From Oscillatoria acuminata PCC 6304 (lineage in GTDB: Bacteria; Cyanobacteriota; Cyanobacteriia; Cyanobacteriales; Laspinemataceae): a stretch of DNA of 64,000 nt. The notes below the pieces were generated by a model. The model saw nothing but the letters and a program-made list of their open reading frames with translations, was not told the DNA's origin and made no database searches. The stretch's first letter is position 1. Each line of letters opens with the position of its first letter. This document shows, one piece after another, positions 44,447 through 54,340 of the stretch. The translations under genes and the position numbers were made by a program. The DNA is taken from assembly GCF_000317105.1 (NCBI RefSeq), contig NC_019693.1, forward strand, positions 186,001 through 250,000. The letters are read 5' to 3'.

Positions 44447-45829
44447 TTATTTACCAATGCAAAAGCGGCTGAAAATGCGGTCTAAAACGGATTCGGTGAC
44501 CTCTTCTCCGGTGATTTCTCCTAATGCTTGAATTGCGCCTCTCAGGTCGATGGTCCAAAAATCTAAGGGTAACTGTTGGTCAATGGTGGTTTGGACTTGT
44601 TCTAGGGCGGTTTGCGCACGGGTTAAGGCTGCGGCTTGGCGTTGATTAATGGCAAAATCTAAATTTTCCGCTTGTAAGTTTCCAGCATGAACGGTGTTTA
44701 AAATGGCGGTTTCTAAGGCTTCAATTCCTTGTTGATGGGCGGCAGAGGTGTTAACAGTTTCACGGATATTATCTAGGTTAGGTAAGAGGGGAATTTGTTC
44801 GACTAAATCAATTTTATTGAAGATGACCACAATGGGTTTATGATTGACTTGTTGATAAATCTCATAATCATCGGCAGTCCAACCGGCTTGGGCGTCGAGG
44901 GTTAATAAGACTAAATCCGCAGATTGGGCCGCCAGTCGCGATCGCTCAACGCCAATTTTCTCTACCGTATCTTCCGTGGCGCGAATACCGGCTGTATCGA
45001 GGACCTGGACGGGTATTCCCTGGACGACTAATTGGGATTCGACGACATCGCGGGTGGTCCCGGGGAGGTTGGTGACAATAGCCCGATCGCTACGACTCCA
45101 GGCATTTAATAAACTTGATTTTCCCACATTCGGACGTCCGACAATGGCAACTTTTAATCCCATCCGCAATAGTTCCCCTTGATTGGCGGTTCCTAAAATT
45201 TTCTCGACTTCTTGAATAATAGATTGAATCGATTGAATGATTTCCGGTTCATTTAATGGGGGTAAATCTTCTTCAAAATCGATGCGGGCTTCAATTTCTG
45301 CGAGAATATCTAAACATTGGGTGCGTAATTGGCGAATGGGATGGGCTAATTTGCCTTGCAATCCAGCTAAAGCCGCTTGCGATGCAGCAGGCGATTGGGC
45401 ACCGACTAAATCTGCGACACTTTCTGCTTGGGTTAAGTCTAATCGTCCATTTAAAAATGCCCGGAGGGTAAATTCTCCCGGTTGTGCTAATCTAGCCCCG
45501 AGTTCTAAACAGAGTTGTAAGACTTGTTGAACGGGAATGATGCCGCCATGACAATGAAATTCGACCACATCCTCTCGGGTGAAGGACCGGGGGGATTTCA
45601 TCAGCAATAAGAGGGCTTCATCGACGATTTGCTGGGTTTTGGGGTGACGAATCGTCCCGTAAAGGATGCGGTGGGTTTCCCAGGGTTGGGATCCGGGCGC
45701 ATGAAAGAGGGTTTGGGCGATCGCCAGTGCCTGGGACCCCGACAGGCGGACAATCCCGATACTCCCTTGCTGTGGGACGATCGCTGTGGCGATCGCCGCT
45801 ATTGTCTCCCGTTGCGTCACCCGATCCAT
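44447..45829 (-). CDS. mnmE: tRNA modification GTPase MnmE
   Basis: 460 residues from ATG 45829 ([20 protein letters not shown]); the frame extends to 45877 but the extra residues are not family-like. The N-terminal formyl-THF-binding domain ([20 protein letters not shown]), central helices, G domain with [36 protein letters not shown] and FNKIDL, and the C-terminal FCIGK with its conserved Cys are all present. MnmE, with MnmG, makes the 5-carboxymethylaminomethyl group on wobble uridine. Complete. Confidence 0.97.
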   Translation of the reverse strand: MDRVTQRETIAAIATAIVPQQGSIGIVRLSGSQALAIAQTLFHAPGSQPWETHRILYGTIRHPKTQQIVDEALLLLMKSPRSFTREDVVEFHCHGGIIPVQQVLQLCLELGARLAQPGEFTLRAFLNGRLDLTQAESVADLVGAQSPAASQAALAGLQGKLAHPIRQLRTQCLDILAEIEARIDFEEDLPPLNEPEIIQSIQSIIQEVEKILGTANQGELLRMGLKVAIVGRPNVGKSSLLNAWSRSDRAIVTNLPGTTRDVVESQLVVQGIPVQVLDTAGIRATEDTVEKIGVERSRLAAQSADLVLLTLDAQAGWTADDYEIYQQVNHKPIVVIFNKIDLVEQIPLLPNLDNIRETVNTSAAHQQGIEALETAILNTVHAGNLQAENLDFAINQRQAAALTRAQTALEQVQTTIDQQLPLDFWTIDLRGAIQALGEITGEEVTESVLDRIFSRFCIGK

Positions 45830-46002
45830 GATTTCCCACCTTATGACTACTGCTTTATTATCCCTTGCGATCGCCAATCTCCTCCCTAGGATGAGGAAAT
45901 TAGGCTAAAATATCCGTCATAATCTCAAGTTAAAGACTCACTTATAAAACTCTCAGGGAGCAATCACATTGCACAACTCAGTCTATTATTCTAGGTCAAA
46001 CC

Positions 46003-46572
46003 ATGTTACATAAACACCCGTTGCCGATCAACTCCCGGAGGACCCAAATCAAGCGCGTTCGTTCTGCTTCTCTGTTCTCTAAACGCCAACGTTCCCGGAG
46101 TCGATGGCAGCGGTTCTGGCGTTACTATTACTGGCGTTTAGTCCGGCAAAAGGGGAGTCCGGAATTCCTCGCAAGAGGATTGGCAGCAGGGGTATTTGCG
46201 GGTTTATTTCCTTTATTTGGACTGCAAACGATTCTGGGGGTTGCTTTAGCGATTCTGTTTCGTGGCAATAAATGGATGGCGGTTGCGGGAACTTGGGTCA
46301 GCAATCCCTTAACTTATGGGCCGATATTTTGGCTCAATTTTGAAGTGGGTCAATGGTTGCTGAAATCTCATGAAGTGTTTGAACTAGAACGCATTCAGTC
46401 TACGAAAGCCTTACTCGAAGTTGGGGCGGACTTCCTAATTATTCTTTTTGTAGGCTGTCTGGTAATGGCGAGTTTTAGTGCCTTTTTAAGCTACTTTTTG
46501 GGGCTTAAATTGATTCGCCGTTGGCGGACTCTTAACCGGGGTTGGCGTCGCCGACACCATGCAGGACGCTAA
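46003..46572 (+). CDS. DUF2062 membrane protein
   Basis: 189 residues. A very basic N terminus (about 55 residues, many Arg) is followed by the DUF2062 pattern SPEFLARGLAAGVFAGLFPL, FGLQTILGVALAILFRGNKW, AGTWVSNPLTYGPIFWLNFE and a further hydrophobic segment (FLIILFVGCLVMASFSAFLS). About three to four membrane helices. The family's function is unknown. Single gene divergent from mnmE. Confidence 0.88.
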   Translation: MLHKHPLPINSRRTQIKRVRSASLFSKRQRSRSRWQRFWRYYYWRLVRQKGSPEFLARGLAAGVFAGLFPLFGLQTILGVALAILFRGNKWMAVAGTWVSNPLTYGPIFWLNFEVGQWLLKSHEVFELERIQSTKALLEVGADFLIILFVGCLVMASFSAFLSYFLGLKLIRRWRTLNRGWRRRHHAGR

Positions 46573-46583
46573 ACTTTATGCGC

Positions 46584-47174
46584 TTACCAAACATCTTCAT
46601 AAAGGGTCGCCATATCAATCACCAGATTCAGGCTAGTTAACCGGATTTGTTCTTGGCCCTGATAACTATATAATTCCCATCGTCCGCTGTGATTGCGCCG
46701 AAAACACTCGACACTGGGGCGAGTTTGACTAATGACTAGATACTCTTTTAGGGTTTCAATTTGGCGATAATCTGCAAATTTATCCCCTCGGTCGAATGCT
46801 TCAGTAGACTCGGATAGCACTTCGACAATTAAGCAGGGATAGCGAATAAAAGAATCGGTGAACTGCTGATCGCGAGGGTCACAAGTCACGGTTAAGTCAG
46901 GATAATAGAAAACATCAGCGGTTTCGATTCTAATTTTGATATCTTGCACAAATGCATAACATTCCGTCCCGCGAACCTGTTTTCTGATGAGGGTTGCCAA
47001 ATTGAGGGTAATCATGTTATGAACTGGGGTAGAGGCTGACATTGCATAGACTTCCCCTCGAATGTATTCGCGACGAATCGGGCTGATTTCTTCTCCTGCG
47101 AAATAATCTTCCGGCGTCATATAAATTTGGATGAATTTACTAGAAACGGCTAAAAGTTTGTCACCTGGAATCAA
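46584..47174 (-). CDS. Uma2-family putative endonuclease
   Basis: Up to 196 residues. The start is uncertain: TTG 47174, or ATG 47120 at MTPEDYFAGEEISPIRREYI, which begins just inside the usual Uma2 motif. PD-(D/E)XK acids are visible in YYPDLTVTCD and CLIVEVLSEST, and the C-terminal YLVISQTRPSVECFRRN matches the family. Uma2 proteins are numerous in cyanobacteria and their biological role is unknown. It converges on the DUF2062 gene with 11 bp between stops. Confidence 0.88.
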   Translation of the reverse strand: MIPGDKLLAVSSKFIQIYMTPEDYFAGEEISPIRREYIRGEVYAMSASTPVHNMITLNLATLIRKQVRGTECYAFVQDIKIRIETADVFYYPDLTVTCDPRDQQFTDSFIRYPCLIVEVLSESTEAFDRGDKFADYRQIETLKEYLVISQTRPSVECFRRNHSGRWELYSYQGQEQIRLTSLNLVIDMATLYEDVW

Positions 47175-47186
47175 TTAATATTTTCC

Positions 47187-48788
47187 TTACGGAACTTGCC
47201 AAATTCGCAGGGTATCCCCGCCTAAAATCAGGGTGCGATCGCCACTTAAGGCAAAGGTTTTCGCCGACCCATCTAGGGTCCGCAACAATGTTCCATCGGC
47301 TATATTCCAGATTTTTGTCCCATCTTCACTGGTAGAAATAATCCCCGTTCCATCCCGAGTAAAGGCCAAATCATACACATAGCATAAATCACAATGAGCC
47401 ACAATCGTGCGCTGGCGAATTCCCCGTTCCAAATTCCAGAGTCGAATCTCGCGATAGGTTCCAGCAGCAATGGTGTTCCCATCGGGACTGATGGCAACGG
47501 ATTCAACAATAAATCCCCGTTCTCCCGCAGGTAGAGTCTGCACTAAGTTGCCATTCAGCAAGTTCCACACTTTCACCGTATTATCCAGATGACCACTGAC
47601 TAATGTGCGACTGTCTGGACTAATGGCGATCGCATTCGCCTCCCCAGACTCAGGCAAAGTCAAAACCAAGCGTCCCGTGTTAATCTCCCACAGTTCAATC
47701 CCTTGATTACTCCCGGTGATTAACGTTTGACCATTAGCAGTAATCGCTACGGAGGTAATCGGATTGGAGAGATTCGGGCGCGATCGCGTGATAGTATTGG
47801 CAATTTGTCCCGTTCGCAAATTCCAAATGATCGCCTGACCCTGTTGATCGCCACTGACTAAAATCTGTTTATTGGGACTAATCGCCAGGGAATTTACCTC
47901 ACTATTATGTCCCGTCAAGGTAGCGTTCAACTGACTCGACTGCCAATCCCATAACTGAATCCGATTGTATCCGCCATCGGTTGCCAACAGAGTACCATCC
48001 GAACTCAAGGCGATCGCCCTGGGTTTGCTTCCCGGTTGGATAATATTAGACAAAATCCAACCCCGCCATCCCAAATTTAACCCCACCGTGGGCGCTAATC
48101 GCAAAAAATTACTCACGGCAATGGCAGAATTAACCGTAGGAGACTGGGTATTAAACCGACCCTGAATCCCAATCAACCGTCCCCAACGGTCCACCACCGG
48201 ACCGCCACTCCCAGCAGATTGCAAAGCACTATTATACAGTAAATCGTATCCATCCGAGAGATTTGTTCCCGCCGTAGACACTAAATTTCCCGCAGCGAAC
48301 AACGTCGTTTGGGGTTGATTAGCAACGGTGAGATAAATTTGCGAGTCCGAGGGTTCGGCCAACTGCGCCACGGGATAAGTTTCAGAACTGGTAAATTGTA
48401 AGACAGCTAAATCTACCAGAGGCAGCAGGATGACCCCCTCCGGACTAACCGAATAGCGTCGGCCATCGCCCGTGACCACCTCATATACACCCCGGCCAGA
48501 AACCACCGTCTTGGTCGTCAGAACTGTATAAACATTCCCCTGACGATGGACGATCGCCCCGGAACCCGATATCGGACCCGAAATAAACACCGTGATATCC
48601 TTGGCAGTCGCCGTTACCTCCCCAATTGCCAGAGGTGGATTAAACAGGGGAGACTCCGACGCCAACGCCTGCAACTCCCACCCCTCAAACCTCCCGGAAA
48701 AGGAAACCGGACCCAATCCCCCAGCAACGATCGCCATTGCCGCTATCATTCCTGCCATTGGTGAAAATCTGTGCAATCTGTGGTTCAT
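47187..48788 (-). CDS. Exported trypsin-like (probably inactive) protein with WD40 repeats
   Basis: 533 residues from ATG 48788, chosen because GAGGGAAGA precedes it and a signal peptide then begins at once (FSPMAGMIAAMAIVAGGLGP). Residues ~60-225 are a trypsin-like fold: the Ser appears as SAGSGGPVVDRWGRLIGIQG and the Asp as VDLAVLQF, but the usual TAAHVV is TVLTTKTVVSG, so the catalytic His is missing. Residues ~245-530 hold about six WD40 repeats (GHNSEVNSLAISPNKQILVS, DNTVKVWNLLNGNLVQTL). It follows the SLH-WD40 gene by 7 bp. Likely a periplasmic or surface scaffold rather than a working protease. Confidence 0.85.
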   Translation of the reverse strand: MNHRLHRFSPMAGMIAAMAIVAGGLGPVSFSGRFEGWELQALASESPLFNPPLAIGEVTATAKDITVFISGPISGSGAIVHRQGNVYTVLTTKTVVSGRGVYEVVTGDGRRYSVSPEGVILLPLVDLAVLQFTSSETYPVAQLAEPSDSQIYLTVANQPQTTLFAAGNLVSTAGTNLSDGYDLLYNSALQSAGSGGPVVDRWGRLIGIQGRFNTQSPTVNSAIAVSNFLRLAPTVGLNLGWRGWILSNIIQPGSKPRAIALSSDGTLLATDGGYNRIQLWDWQSSQLNATLTGHNSEVNSLAISPNKQILVSGDQQGQAIIWNLRTGQIANTITRSRPNLSNPITSVAITANGQTLITGSNQGIELWEINTGRLVLTLPESGEANAIAISPDSRTLVSGHLDNTVKVWNLLNGNLVQTLPAGERGFIVESVAISPDGNTIAAGTYREIRLWNLERGIRQRTIVAHCDLCYVYDLAFTRDGTGIISTSEDGTKIWNIADGTLLRTLDGSAKTFALSGDRTLILGGDTLRIWQVP

Positions 48789-48795
48789 TCTTCCC

Positions 48796-50691
48796 TCAAG
48801 GCATCCGCCAAATTTTAATATCCCAACCCCCACCCACCAACGTTTGACCATCGGGAGTTAACGCGATCGCCGCCGCTGCCGTCGGGAAAAAGTGCAGTAA
48901 CGCCCCGGTTCTCACATCCCAAATCCGAATCGCACTGATGTCCCCTTCTTGAACCGTTCCCACCAAAGTTTCCCCATCATTACTAAAGGCCACTTCAAAA
49001 AAGGTTGCCTCCGGATTGCGGGCGATCGTGCGAACTAAATCCCCATTCGCAATATTCCACAAACGAATCGTTCCCTCTCCACCTGTTGCCAAAGTCTGAC
49101 CATTGGGACTAAAAGCGAGAGTTCTGACGGCATTAATATCCGCAGAAATAGTCCGAATTAACTCCCCACTTTGGAGATTCCACAGGCGAACCAGTCCATC
49201 CTCACTACTACTGGCGGCCATTCGACCATCGGAACTCACCGCCACATCCAACATCGCCGTTTGGCGATCTTCCAGGGTCCGCAGGACTTCGCCGGTATTC
49301 AAATCCCAGAGTTTTACTGTGCGATCGCGACTGCTGCTGATGGCGGTATTCCCATTCGAGGCGATCTCCAATCCTGTCACTTCGTTGGTATGTCCGGTGA
49401 GGGTTTGAGTTAAAGTCCCGGTTCTGATATCCCAAATCTTAATTTCTCCATCGCCACCCCCACTCAAGGCCCATTGTCCATTGGGGGCGATCGCCAAGGC
49501 CCCGACTCTTCCCCGATGTCCCTCTAGGGTACGAATCCGGTCCCCAGTTCTCAAGTCCCAAAGATTGATCGGGGCCAAATCCGCCCCGCGATGTCCACTC
49601 GCCATGACAAATCCTTGACCATCAATGGCGATCGCCGTTGCATCCATTGAGGCCGAAATCGACTCACAGCGAGGGGTTCCGCTGGTATCGGTAACGCATT
49701 GTTCCACCTGAGAATCCGGGGTGATTCCCGTGGGTTGGAAGTTCAAAACATTGGTCAAGACAGCAGTTTGCCACCGTTGATTCCCTGCGGCGATCGGCGT
49801 CGGAGGGGTTGGTGTTTCTGCGGTTGGTGTTTCTGCGGTTGGTGTTTCTACGGTTGGTGTTTCTGCGGTTGGTGTTTCTGCGGTTGGTGTTTCTGCGGTT
49901 GGTGTTTCTGCGGTGGCGATCGCATCCGGTGAGGCCACATACTGTTGAGGGACTAAAGCAATGGCACCAATATCTTCCTGGACTTGACAAATCATCGATG
50001 CCAATTCACCTCGGGAGAGGGGTTCCGTAGGGTTTAAAGTCCGAGGATCGGGATAATTGACCACCAAACGGTTTTGAATTCCTGCGGCGATCGCCCCTCG
50101 GGCATAGTCGGGAATCCCTTCCCAATCCGCCAGAGATGCCTCGACCATCTCTAACCCATTTTCCGGTGATTTGTAGCGCAAACCAGTGGTTAACAAGGCG
50201 ATCGCCTGCCAACGGGGAATCACCTGAGTTGGGTTAAAAGCGCGTCCAGAATAAGGAGAAATAAACCCACTCCGATAAGCATCCTGGACGATTTCCCGCC
50301 CCCAATAATCCGTCGGAAGATCAATAAATTCAATCGGATCCCGAACAGGTTCAACATTCGGGAACGCTTTGCGAACCACCGAGGCAAACTCCACCCGCTG
50401 GATTGGGTCCTCTGGGCGAAAGGTCTCTGAGGAAAACACCGCAAGAATATCCCGTTCCGCAAGGGTTTCAATACAAGTCCGCGCCCAATGGTTTGTAATA
50501 TCTGTATAGGTAGACTGGGCCTCTGCCGATTCCATCATACCCACCGGCAGCATCAACCCAAACACCACCGTTAACACCCGGATGGGGTCCCGGGGGCGTA
50601 ACCGTGGAGTAACAGGTGTTTCCCCCAAGGCAACACCCAGTGCCCGAAAAAGTCTTGGTCCCTGGAATTTCTGCCAACCCTTCATCACCAA
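48796..50691 (-). CDS. SLH-domain WD40 surface protein
   Basis: 631 residues. A signal peptide is likely around residues 36-59 (VLTVVFGLMLPVGMMESAEA). Two to three SLH-like modules follow (YTDITNHWARTCIETLAERD, FRPEDPIQRVEFASVVRKAF, LNPTEPLSRGELASMICQVQ), then a TAETP repeat spacer and about seven WD40 repeats (GHRGRVGALAIAPNGQWALS, GHTNEVTGLEIASNGNTAIS). SLH modules in cyanobacteria often bind peptidoglycan or sit in outer-membrane proteins. Together with the next gene it forms a two-gene extracytoplasmic WD40 unit. ATG 50691 is used; ATG 50685 is possible. Confidence 0.87.
   Translation of the reverse strand: MVMKGWQKFQGPRLFRALGVALGETPVTPRLRPRDPIRVLTVVFGLMLPVGMMESAEAQSTYTDITNHWARTCIETLAERDILAVFSSETFRPEDPIQRVEFASVVRKAFPNVEPVRDPIEFIDLPTDYWGREIVQDAYRSGFISPYSGRAFNPTQVIPRWQAIALLTTGLRYKSPENGLEMVEASLADWEGIPDYARGAIAAGIQNRLVVNYPDPRTLNPTEPLSRGELASMICQVQEDIGAIALVPQQYVASPDAIATAETPTAETPTAETPTAETPTVETPTAETPTAETPTPPTPIAAGNQRWQTAVLTNVLNFQPTGITPDSQVEQCVTDTSGTPRCESISASMDATAIAIDGQGFVMASGHRGADLAPINLWDLRTGDRIRTLEGHRGRVGALAIAPNGQWALSGGGDGEIKIWDIRTGTLTQTLTGHTNEVTGLEIASNGNTAISSSRDRTVKLWDLNTGEVLRTLEDRQTAMLDVAVSSDGRMAASSSEDGLVRLWNLQSGELIRTISADINAVRTLAFSPNGQTLATGGEGTIRLWNIANGDLVRTIARNPEATFFEVAFSNDGETLVGTVQEGDISAIRIWDVRTGALLHFFPTAAAAIALTPDGQTLVGGGWDIKIWRMP
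49807..49911. repeat. 15-bp minisatellite, seven units, in the SLH-WD40 gene
   Basis: Seven consecutive copies of GGTTGGTGTTTCTGC (one with TAC for TGC) encode the pentapeptide TAETP on the minus strand. It forms the flexible linker between the SLH and WD40 parts. Slippage would change linker length without breaking the frame. Confidence 0.95.
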
Positions 50692-50934
50692 CTCCTAATC
50701 ACCGTAACAAATAGAATAGAGTGTACTAGCCCAGTCTCATCTGGTGCGATCGCAACGATTTTAGAGAATTGTAGAGGAAAAACAGTCCGGCCCCCAATCG
50801 TCTCCCCAAAATCCTTGCTCATTACTAGGAATCACGGATTGAGGATGGATTCCCGATTAACCGCGACTCCTGCCATCGCCGATTGTCCCCAAGGCGGAGA
50901 TTTCCCGGGTCCCACCTATTCCCGCTACACCGGA

Positions 50935-51705
50935 TTAAGATTTACCCATCAACAGAATATCTTGAAAACTTAAAAAGTCTTCTCGTCCACACCAACAACC
51001 GTAATAAATCGGTGAATTAACCCTTAATCCAACTTGTTCGGCAAGGGTGATAAAAAACTGTTCCTCATAAGCAACTGCTGACTCGGGGAATATTTTATCC
51101 GCCAGTCGATAGTTCTCAAAAATTTCTGTAAATTCCAGGGCACTCAGACCCGATTCCAAGCAATACAATGAGTCTTTGTTTAATAAAAAAGCGGTAATCA
51201 GCGCTCGTCCTCCTGGTTTAAGCACCCGGGAAATTTCTCGTAAATAGTTTTCAATTCCATCGGGCAAAATATGAGTAAATACCGAAGTTAGGAAGACAAA
51301 ATCAAAGTGATTGTCTGAATAGGGAAAGCGATAGGTGTTCGCCTGTGCCTGTCCGGTGGGATTGTAATATTGATTGTACAAATCTGCCCGTTGAAACTGA
51401 AAATTTGGATACCGGGGAGAAATCACAGATTGGCACCAAGTGATTGCGGATTCAACAATATCAAATCCTTCATACCTGCCGCGATCGCTCAAATACTGGG
51501 TCAGAGGAACCGCCATCCGTCCCACCCCACAGCCCACATCCAGCACCGCTTCATCCGGCTGTAAACCCGCTATTTCTATAAAATAGCGAAAAAATTCCGT
51601 CCCGATCGCCTTAAAACTTCCCCCCACGGACAACCGCAGTTCCTTGGGCGGAAGCAACTCATCAGGAATGATAATTTTTGGAACAGAGGATTGAGAATTT
51701 AGCAT
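50935..51705 (-). CDS. Class I SAM-dependent methyltransferase
   Basis: 256 residues. Motif I is VLDVGCGVGRMAVPLTQYLS, the acidic loop is YEGFDIVESAITWC, and motif post-I/II appears as FDFVFLTSVFTHILPDGIEN with REISRVLKPGGRALITAFLL. The substrate cannot be inferred; the C-terminal part with YYGCWCGREDFLSFQDIL is typical of small-molecule or glycan-linked methyltransferases annotated in cyanobacteria. Single gene between repeat-rich spacers. Confidence 0.88.
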   Translation of the reverse strand: MLNSQSSVPKIIIPDELLPPKELRLSVGGSFKAIGTEFFRYFIEIAGLQPDEAVLDVGCGVGRMAVPLTQYLSDRGRYEGFDIVESAITWCQSVISPRYPNFQFQRADLYNQYYNPTGQAQANTYRFPYSDNHFDFVFLTSVFTHILPDGIENYLREISRVLKPGGRALITAFLLNKDSLYCLESGLSALEFTEIFENYRLADKIFPESAVAYEEQFFITLAEQVGLRVNSPIYYGCWCGREDFLSFQDILLMGKS

Positions 51706-51750
51706 AGGATTTAGGTCAAAAACAATCAGAATAATACGAAATCTGGGGTT

Positions 51751-52082
51751 AAACCCGCACCCTAAAGGGTGGGGCTATACAGACGAAGCCCGCCTGCGCG
51801 GGCTAAGAGAGAAAATGGACTTTTGATAGCTGGATTGGGTATCGGGTTATGTCCAAAAAACTAGAGTTTGTTCAAGAAACCCGATGGTCTTTCTTCTATA
51901 ACCGTTCCTGGAATCATACCCAATCCAGATATCAAAAGTGGTTGATAAAAACCAGCCCGCGCAGGCGGGCTTCGTCCCTGTAGCCCCAGGCTTGAGCCTG
52001 CGGGTTTCCATTGCGAGGTTGTTATAAACCAGCCCGCGCAGGCGGGCTTCGTCCGTGTAGCCCCAGGCTTGAGCCTGCGGGT
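51751..52082. repeat. Nested inverted-repeat element with extra arm copy
   Basis: Outer arms: CGAAGCCCGCCTGCGCGGGC (in 51751-51804) pairs with GCCCGCGCAGGCGGGCTTCG (in 51953-52006). Inner arms: ACTTTTGATAGCTGGATTGG (51819-51842) pairs with 51916-51939 with one mismatch in 24. The outer right arm is repeated once more at 52027-52082. No gene is visible in 51706-52088. It is MITE-like in structure, with no transposase. Confidence 0.8.
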
Positions 52083-52088
52083 TTCTAT

Positions 52089-53405
52089 CTAAAGAACGCG
52101 CAACAAACTAGGAATAGAAACGATCGCCTCCAAATTGCGAATTTCAGCTAAGGCATGATTAAAATTACCTTCTTTCACATCATGGGTAACCACCACAATT
52201 TCCGCCTGATTTTCCCGCATCCCAATTTGCACCACGGATTCGAGACTGACGCCATTTTTGCCAAAAATTGTCCCCAATTCCCCGATGACCCCGGGACTAT
52301 CCTGAGTCAAAAATCGGGCATAAAAGCGCGTTACCACATCTTCCATCGGGGCGATCGCACAGTAATGTTGATGAGAACAGCTTAACAACGGATGAGGTAT
52401 CGGTTCCGTTTCCGTTTTCAACACTGCCGCCACATTTAAAATATCCGCCACCACCGCGCTTGCCGTGGGACCTGCACCGGCCCCTCGTCCATAAAACATC
52501 ACCTGTCCAATCGGGTCCCCTTCCACAAAAATAGCGTTATAAACCCCATTTACATTCGCCAAGGGATGTTGTTTCGGGACCAATGTCGGATGCACTCTCA
52601 ACTGTAAGCGATCTTCAACATCAGTTTGAATTTGAGGAGTAGGACCTTCTTCGCGCTTGGCGATCGCCAGCAACTTAATCACAAACCCCAGTTTTTCGGC
52701 ATAAGCGATATCTTCTGCACTCACCTGACGAATCCCTTCGGCATAAACTTGTTCACGCTTGATTCGTCCCCCAAATGCCAAGGATGCCAGAATTGCGATT
52801 TTATCGGCAGCATCCAAACCATCCACATCTGCCGTGGGGTCCGCTTCCGCATAACCCAATTTTTGAGCATCCGCGAGCACCGCCTCAAAATCCGCCCCTT
52901 CCAGTTGCATCCGAGTGAGGATGTAGTTGGTGGTGCCATTAATGATACCCATCACCCCTTGGATGCGGTTGCTTCCCAAAGACTGCTTCAGGGGTTGAAT
53001 CACCGGGATACCGCCTCCCACTGCCGCCTCTAACATGACATAGACGCCCTTTTCATTGGCAGCAGTGAAGATTTCTGCACCATGCAGGGCGATCGCCGCT
53101 TTGTTGGCAGTGACAACGTGCTTGCCAGAGGCGATCGCCTGTAACATCAGCGATCGCGCCGGTTCCAACCCACCAATCAACTCCACCACAATATCAATCT
53201 CAGGATCCGTGACGATTGATTCTAAATCCGTGGTTAAAATACCGGCAGGAAGGTCAATATCCCGGGGTTTATCCGGCGATCGCACCCCCACCCGAGCAAT
53301 TTCCAACTCTTGCAACAACGGATGCCGTCCTACGGAGTCAAGCAAGATCTGCGCCGTTCCTGCGCCCACCGTTCCCAATCCCAGTAAACCAATTTTGAAA
53401 GTCAC
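52089..53405 (-). CDS. hom: Homoserine dehydrogenase
   Basis: 438 residues from GTG 53405. The NAD(P)-binding start KIGLLGLGTVGAGTAQILLD, the central motifs GKHVVTANKAAIALHG and GIINGTTNYILTRM, the catalytic region YAEADPTADVDGLDAADKIA, and a C-terminal ACT domain (SPGVIGELGTIFGKNGVSLE) are all present. It reduces aspartate semialdehyde to homoserine on the threonine/methionine route. The ACT domain implies feedback control, usually by threonine. Complete and monofunctional. Confidence 0.97.
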   Translation of the reverse strand: MTFKIGLLGLGTVGAGTAQILLDSVGRHPLLQELEIARVGVRSPDKPRDIDLPAGILTTDLESIVTDPEIDIVVELIGGLEPARSLMLQAIASGKHVVTANKAAIALHGAEIFTAANEKGVYVMLEAAVGGGIPVIQPLKQSLGSNRIQGVMGIINGTTNYILTRMQLEGADFEAVLADAQKLGYAEADPTADVDGLDAADKIAILASLAFGGRIKREQVYAEGIRQVSAEDIAYAEKLGFVIKLLAIAKREEGPTPQIQTDVEDRLQLRVHPTLVPKQHPLANVNGVYNAIFVEGDPIGQVMFYGRGAGAGPTASAVVADILNVAAVLKTETEPIPHPLLSCSHQHYCAIAPMEDVVTRFYARFLTQDSPGVIGELGTIFGKNGVSLESVVQIGMRENQAEIVVVTHDVKEGNFNHALAEIRNLEAIVSIPSLLRVL

Positions 53406-53674
53406 AATTCTAATCCATAACCGACTAACTTACCATTTTTACAGGGATTTGGCGCTCAAGTCGCCCGCATCCCTCCAAAAAATTGGCGATCGGTCCTCTT
53501 AGACACCCATCCGAGATAAAACCTCAAACCTCAAGCATCCAGTTCGTAGTAACGACTTCAGTCGTTTCTTCCCCATCCAACGCCCCCTCTCCCCAGTCCA
53601 TCCATACCGCCGCAGCAAAACTAAGAAATGTCTTTGCCTAGAGCAAACTAACTCAACAAAACCTAGAAATGTCA

Positions 53675-54052
53675 TTATTCCCATTTTGCTTGAGCATAGT
53701 TAGCTAAAATCTTGGTATCTTTTGTCAGTAAAATATTCCCATTGAGGGCTGCCTGAGCCACAATGAGGCGATCAAAGGGATCACGAGTCCAATCTAATCC
53801 CAGACTATAACCAATCACTTGATTAAAATCTTCCTGACAAATCTTCAAACCAAGGACATGACTCAAATCAGCAATAATCAGGTCAGGGAGTTCGCCAATT
53901 CGTCCGATTTCATAGAGATATTTTAACTCCAAACGTACCATCGGTGAAATATAGGGAGTCTGAGCATTAATCAAAGACTTCGCCAAGTCACTGAATTTGT
54001 CTGTTAATCCCGCATAGAGCCAAACTACGACATGAGTATCAAGGTAGATCAA
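53675..54052 (-). CDS. PIN-domain toxin (VapC-like)
   Basis: 125 residues from TTG 54052, overlapping the antitoxin stop by 14 bp. The first Asp is in IYLDTHVVVWLYAG; later acids are in ISPMVRLELKYLYEIG, LGLDWTRDPFDRLIVAQAAL and NILLTKDTKI. The DPFDRLIVAQA motif is typical of the VapC group paired with Phd-type antitoxins. It looks intact. Confidence 0.9.
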   Translation of the reverse strand: MIYLDTHVVVWLYAGLTDKFSDLAKSLINAQTPYISPMVRLELKYLYEIGRIGELPDLIIADLSHVLGLKICQEDFNQVIGYSLGLDWTRDPFDRLIVAQAALNGNILLTKDTKILANYAQAKWE

Positions 54053-54275
54053 GATTAACCTCCTGCTCCCAATTGCTCTCGACCAGAGTATCAGGATCGC
54101 CTAAAATAACATGGGGACGATGTACCAATTTCTCTAACTTGTCTAAGGGTTCTACGGGAATGATACGAAGCCGTTTCCCTCCGCGTTCAATCTCCAGAGG
54201 TATCCCAGTTCTTAAAACTTCGTCGAGCAAATTTTCAAGATTCCCGCTTAATTCTTTAGGGGTAATACTTTTCAT
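54039..54275 (-). CDS. Phd/YefM-type antitoxin
   Basis: 78 residues. The N-terminal dimerisation and DNA-binding part (SITPKELSGNLENLLDEVLR, TGIPLEIERGGKRLRIIPVE) is Phd-like, and the acidic tail (ILGDPDTLVESNWEQEV) would wrap the toxin. The gene overlaps the PIN gene by 14 bp. Autoregulation is usual for the family; no operator is identified. Confidence 0.87.
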   Translation of the reverse strand: MKSITPKELSGNLENLLDEVLRTGIPLEIERGGKRLRIIPVEPLDKLEKLVHRPHVILGDPDTLVESNWEQEVNLDLP

Positions 54276-54340
54276 TTTTTCTCCTCAACAATTTTTGGTA
54301 TTTATTTTCTGGTGAAACAGCGCCTCAAACCTAACTAATC

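Noticed and set aside
49699-50030. Plus-strand frames with CGWCF or RLVFL repeats
   Set aside because: These are antisense readings of the 15-bp minisatellite in the SLH-WD40 gene.
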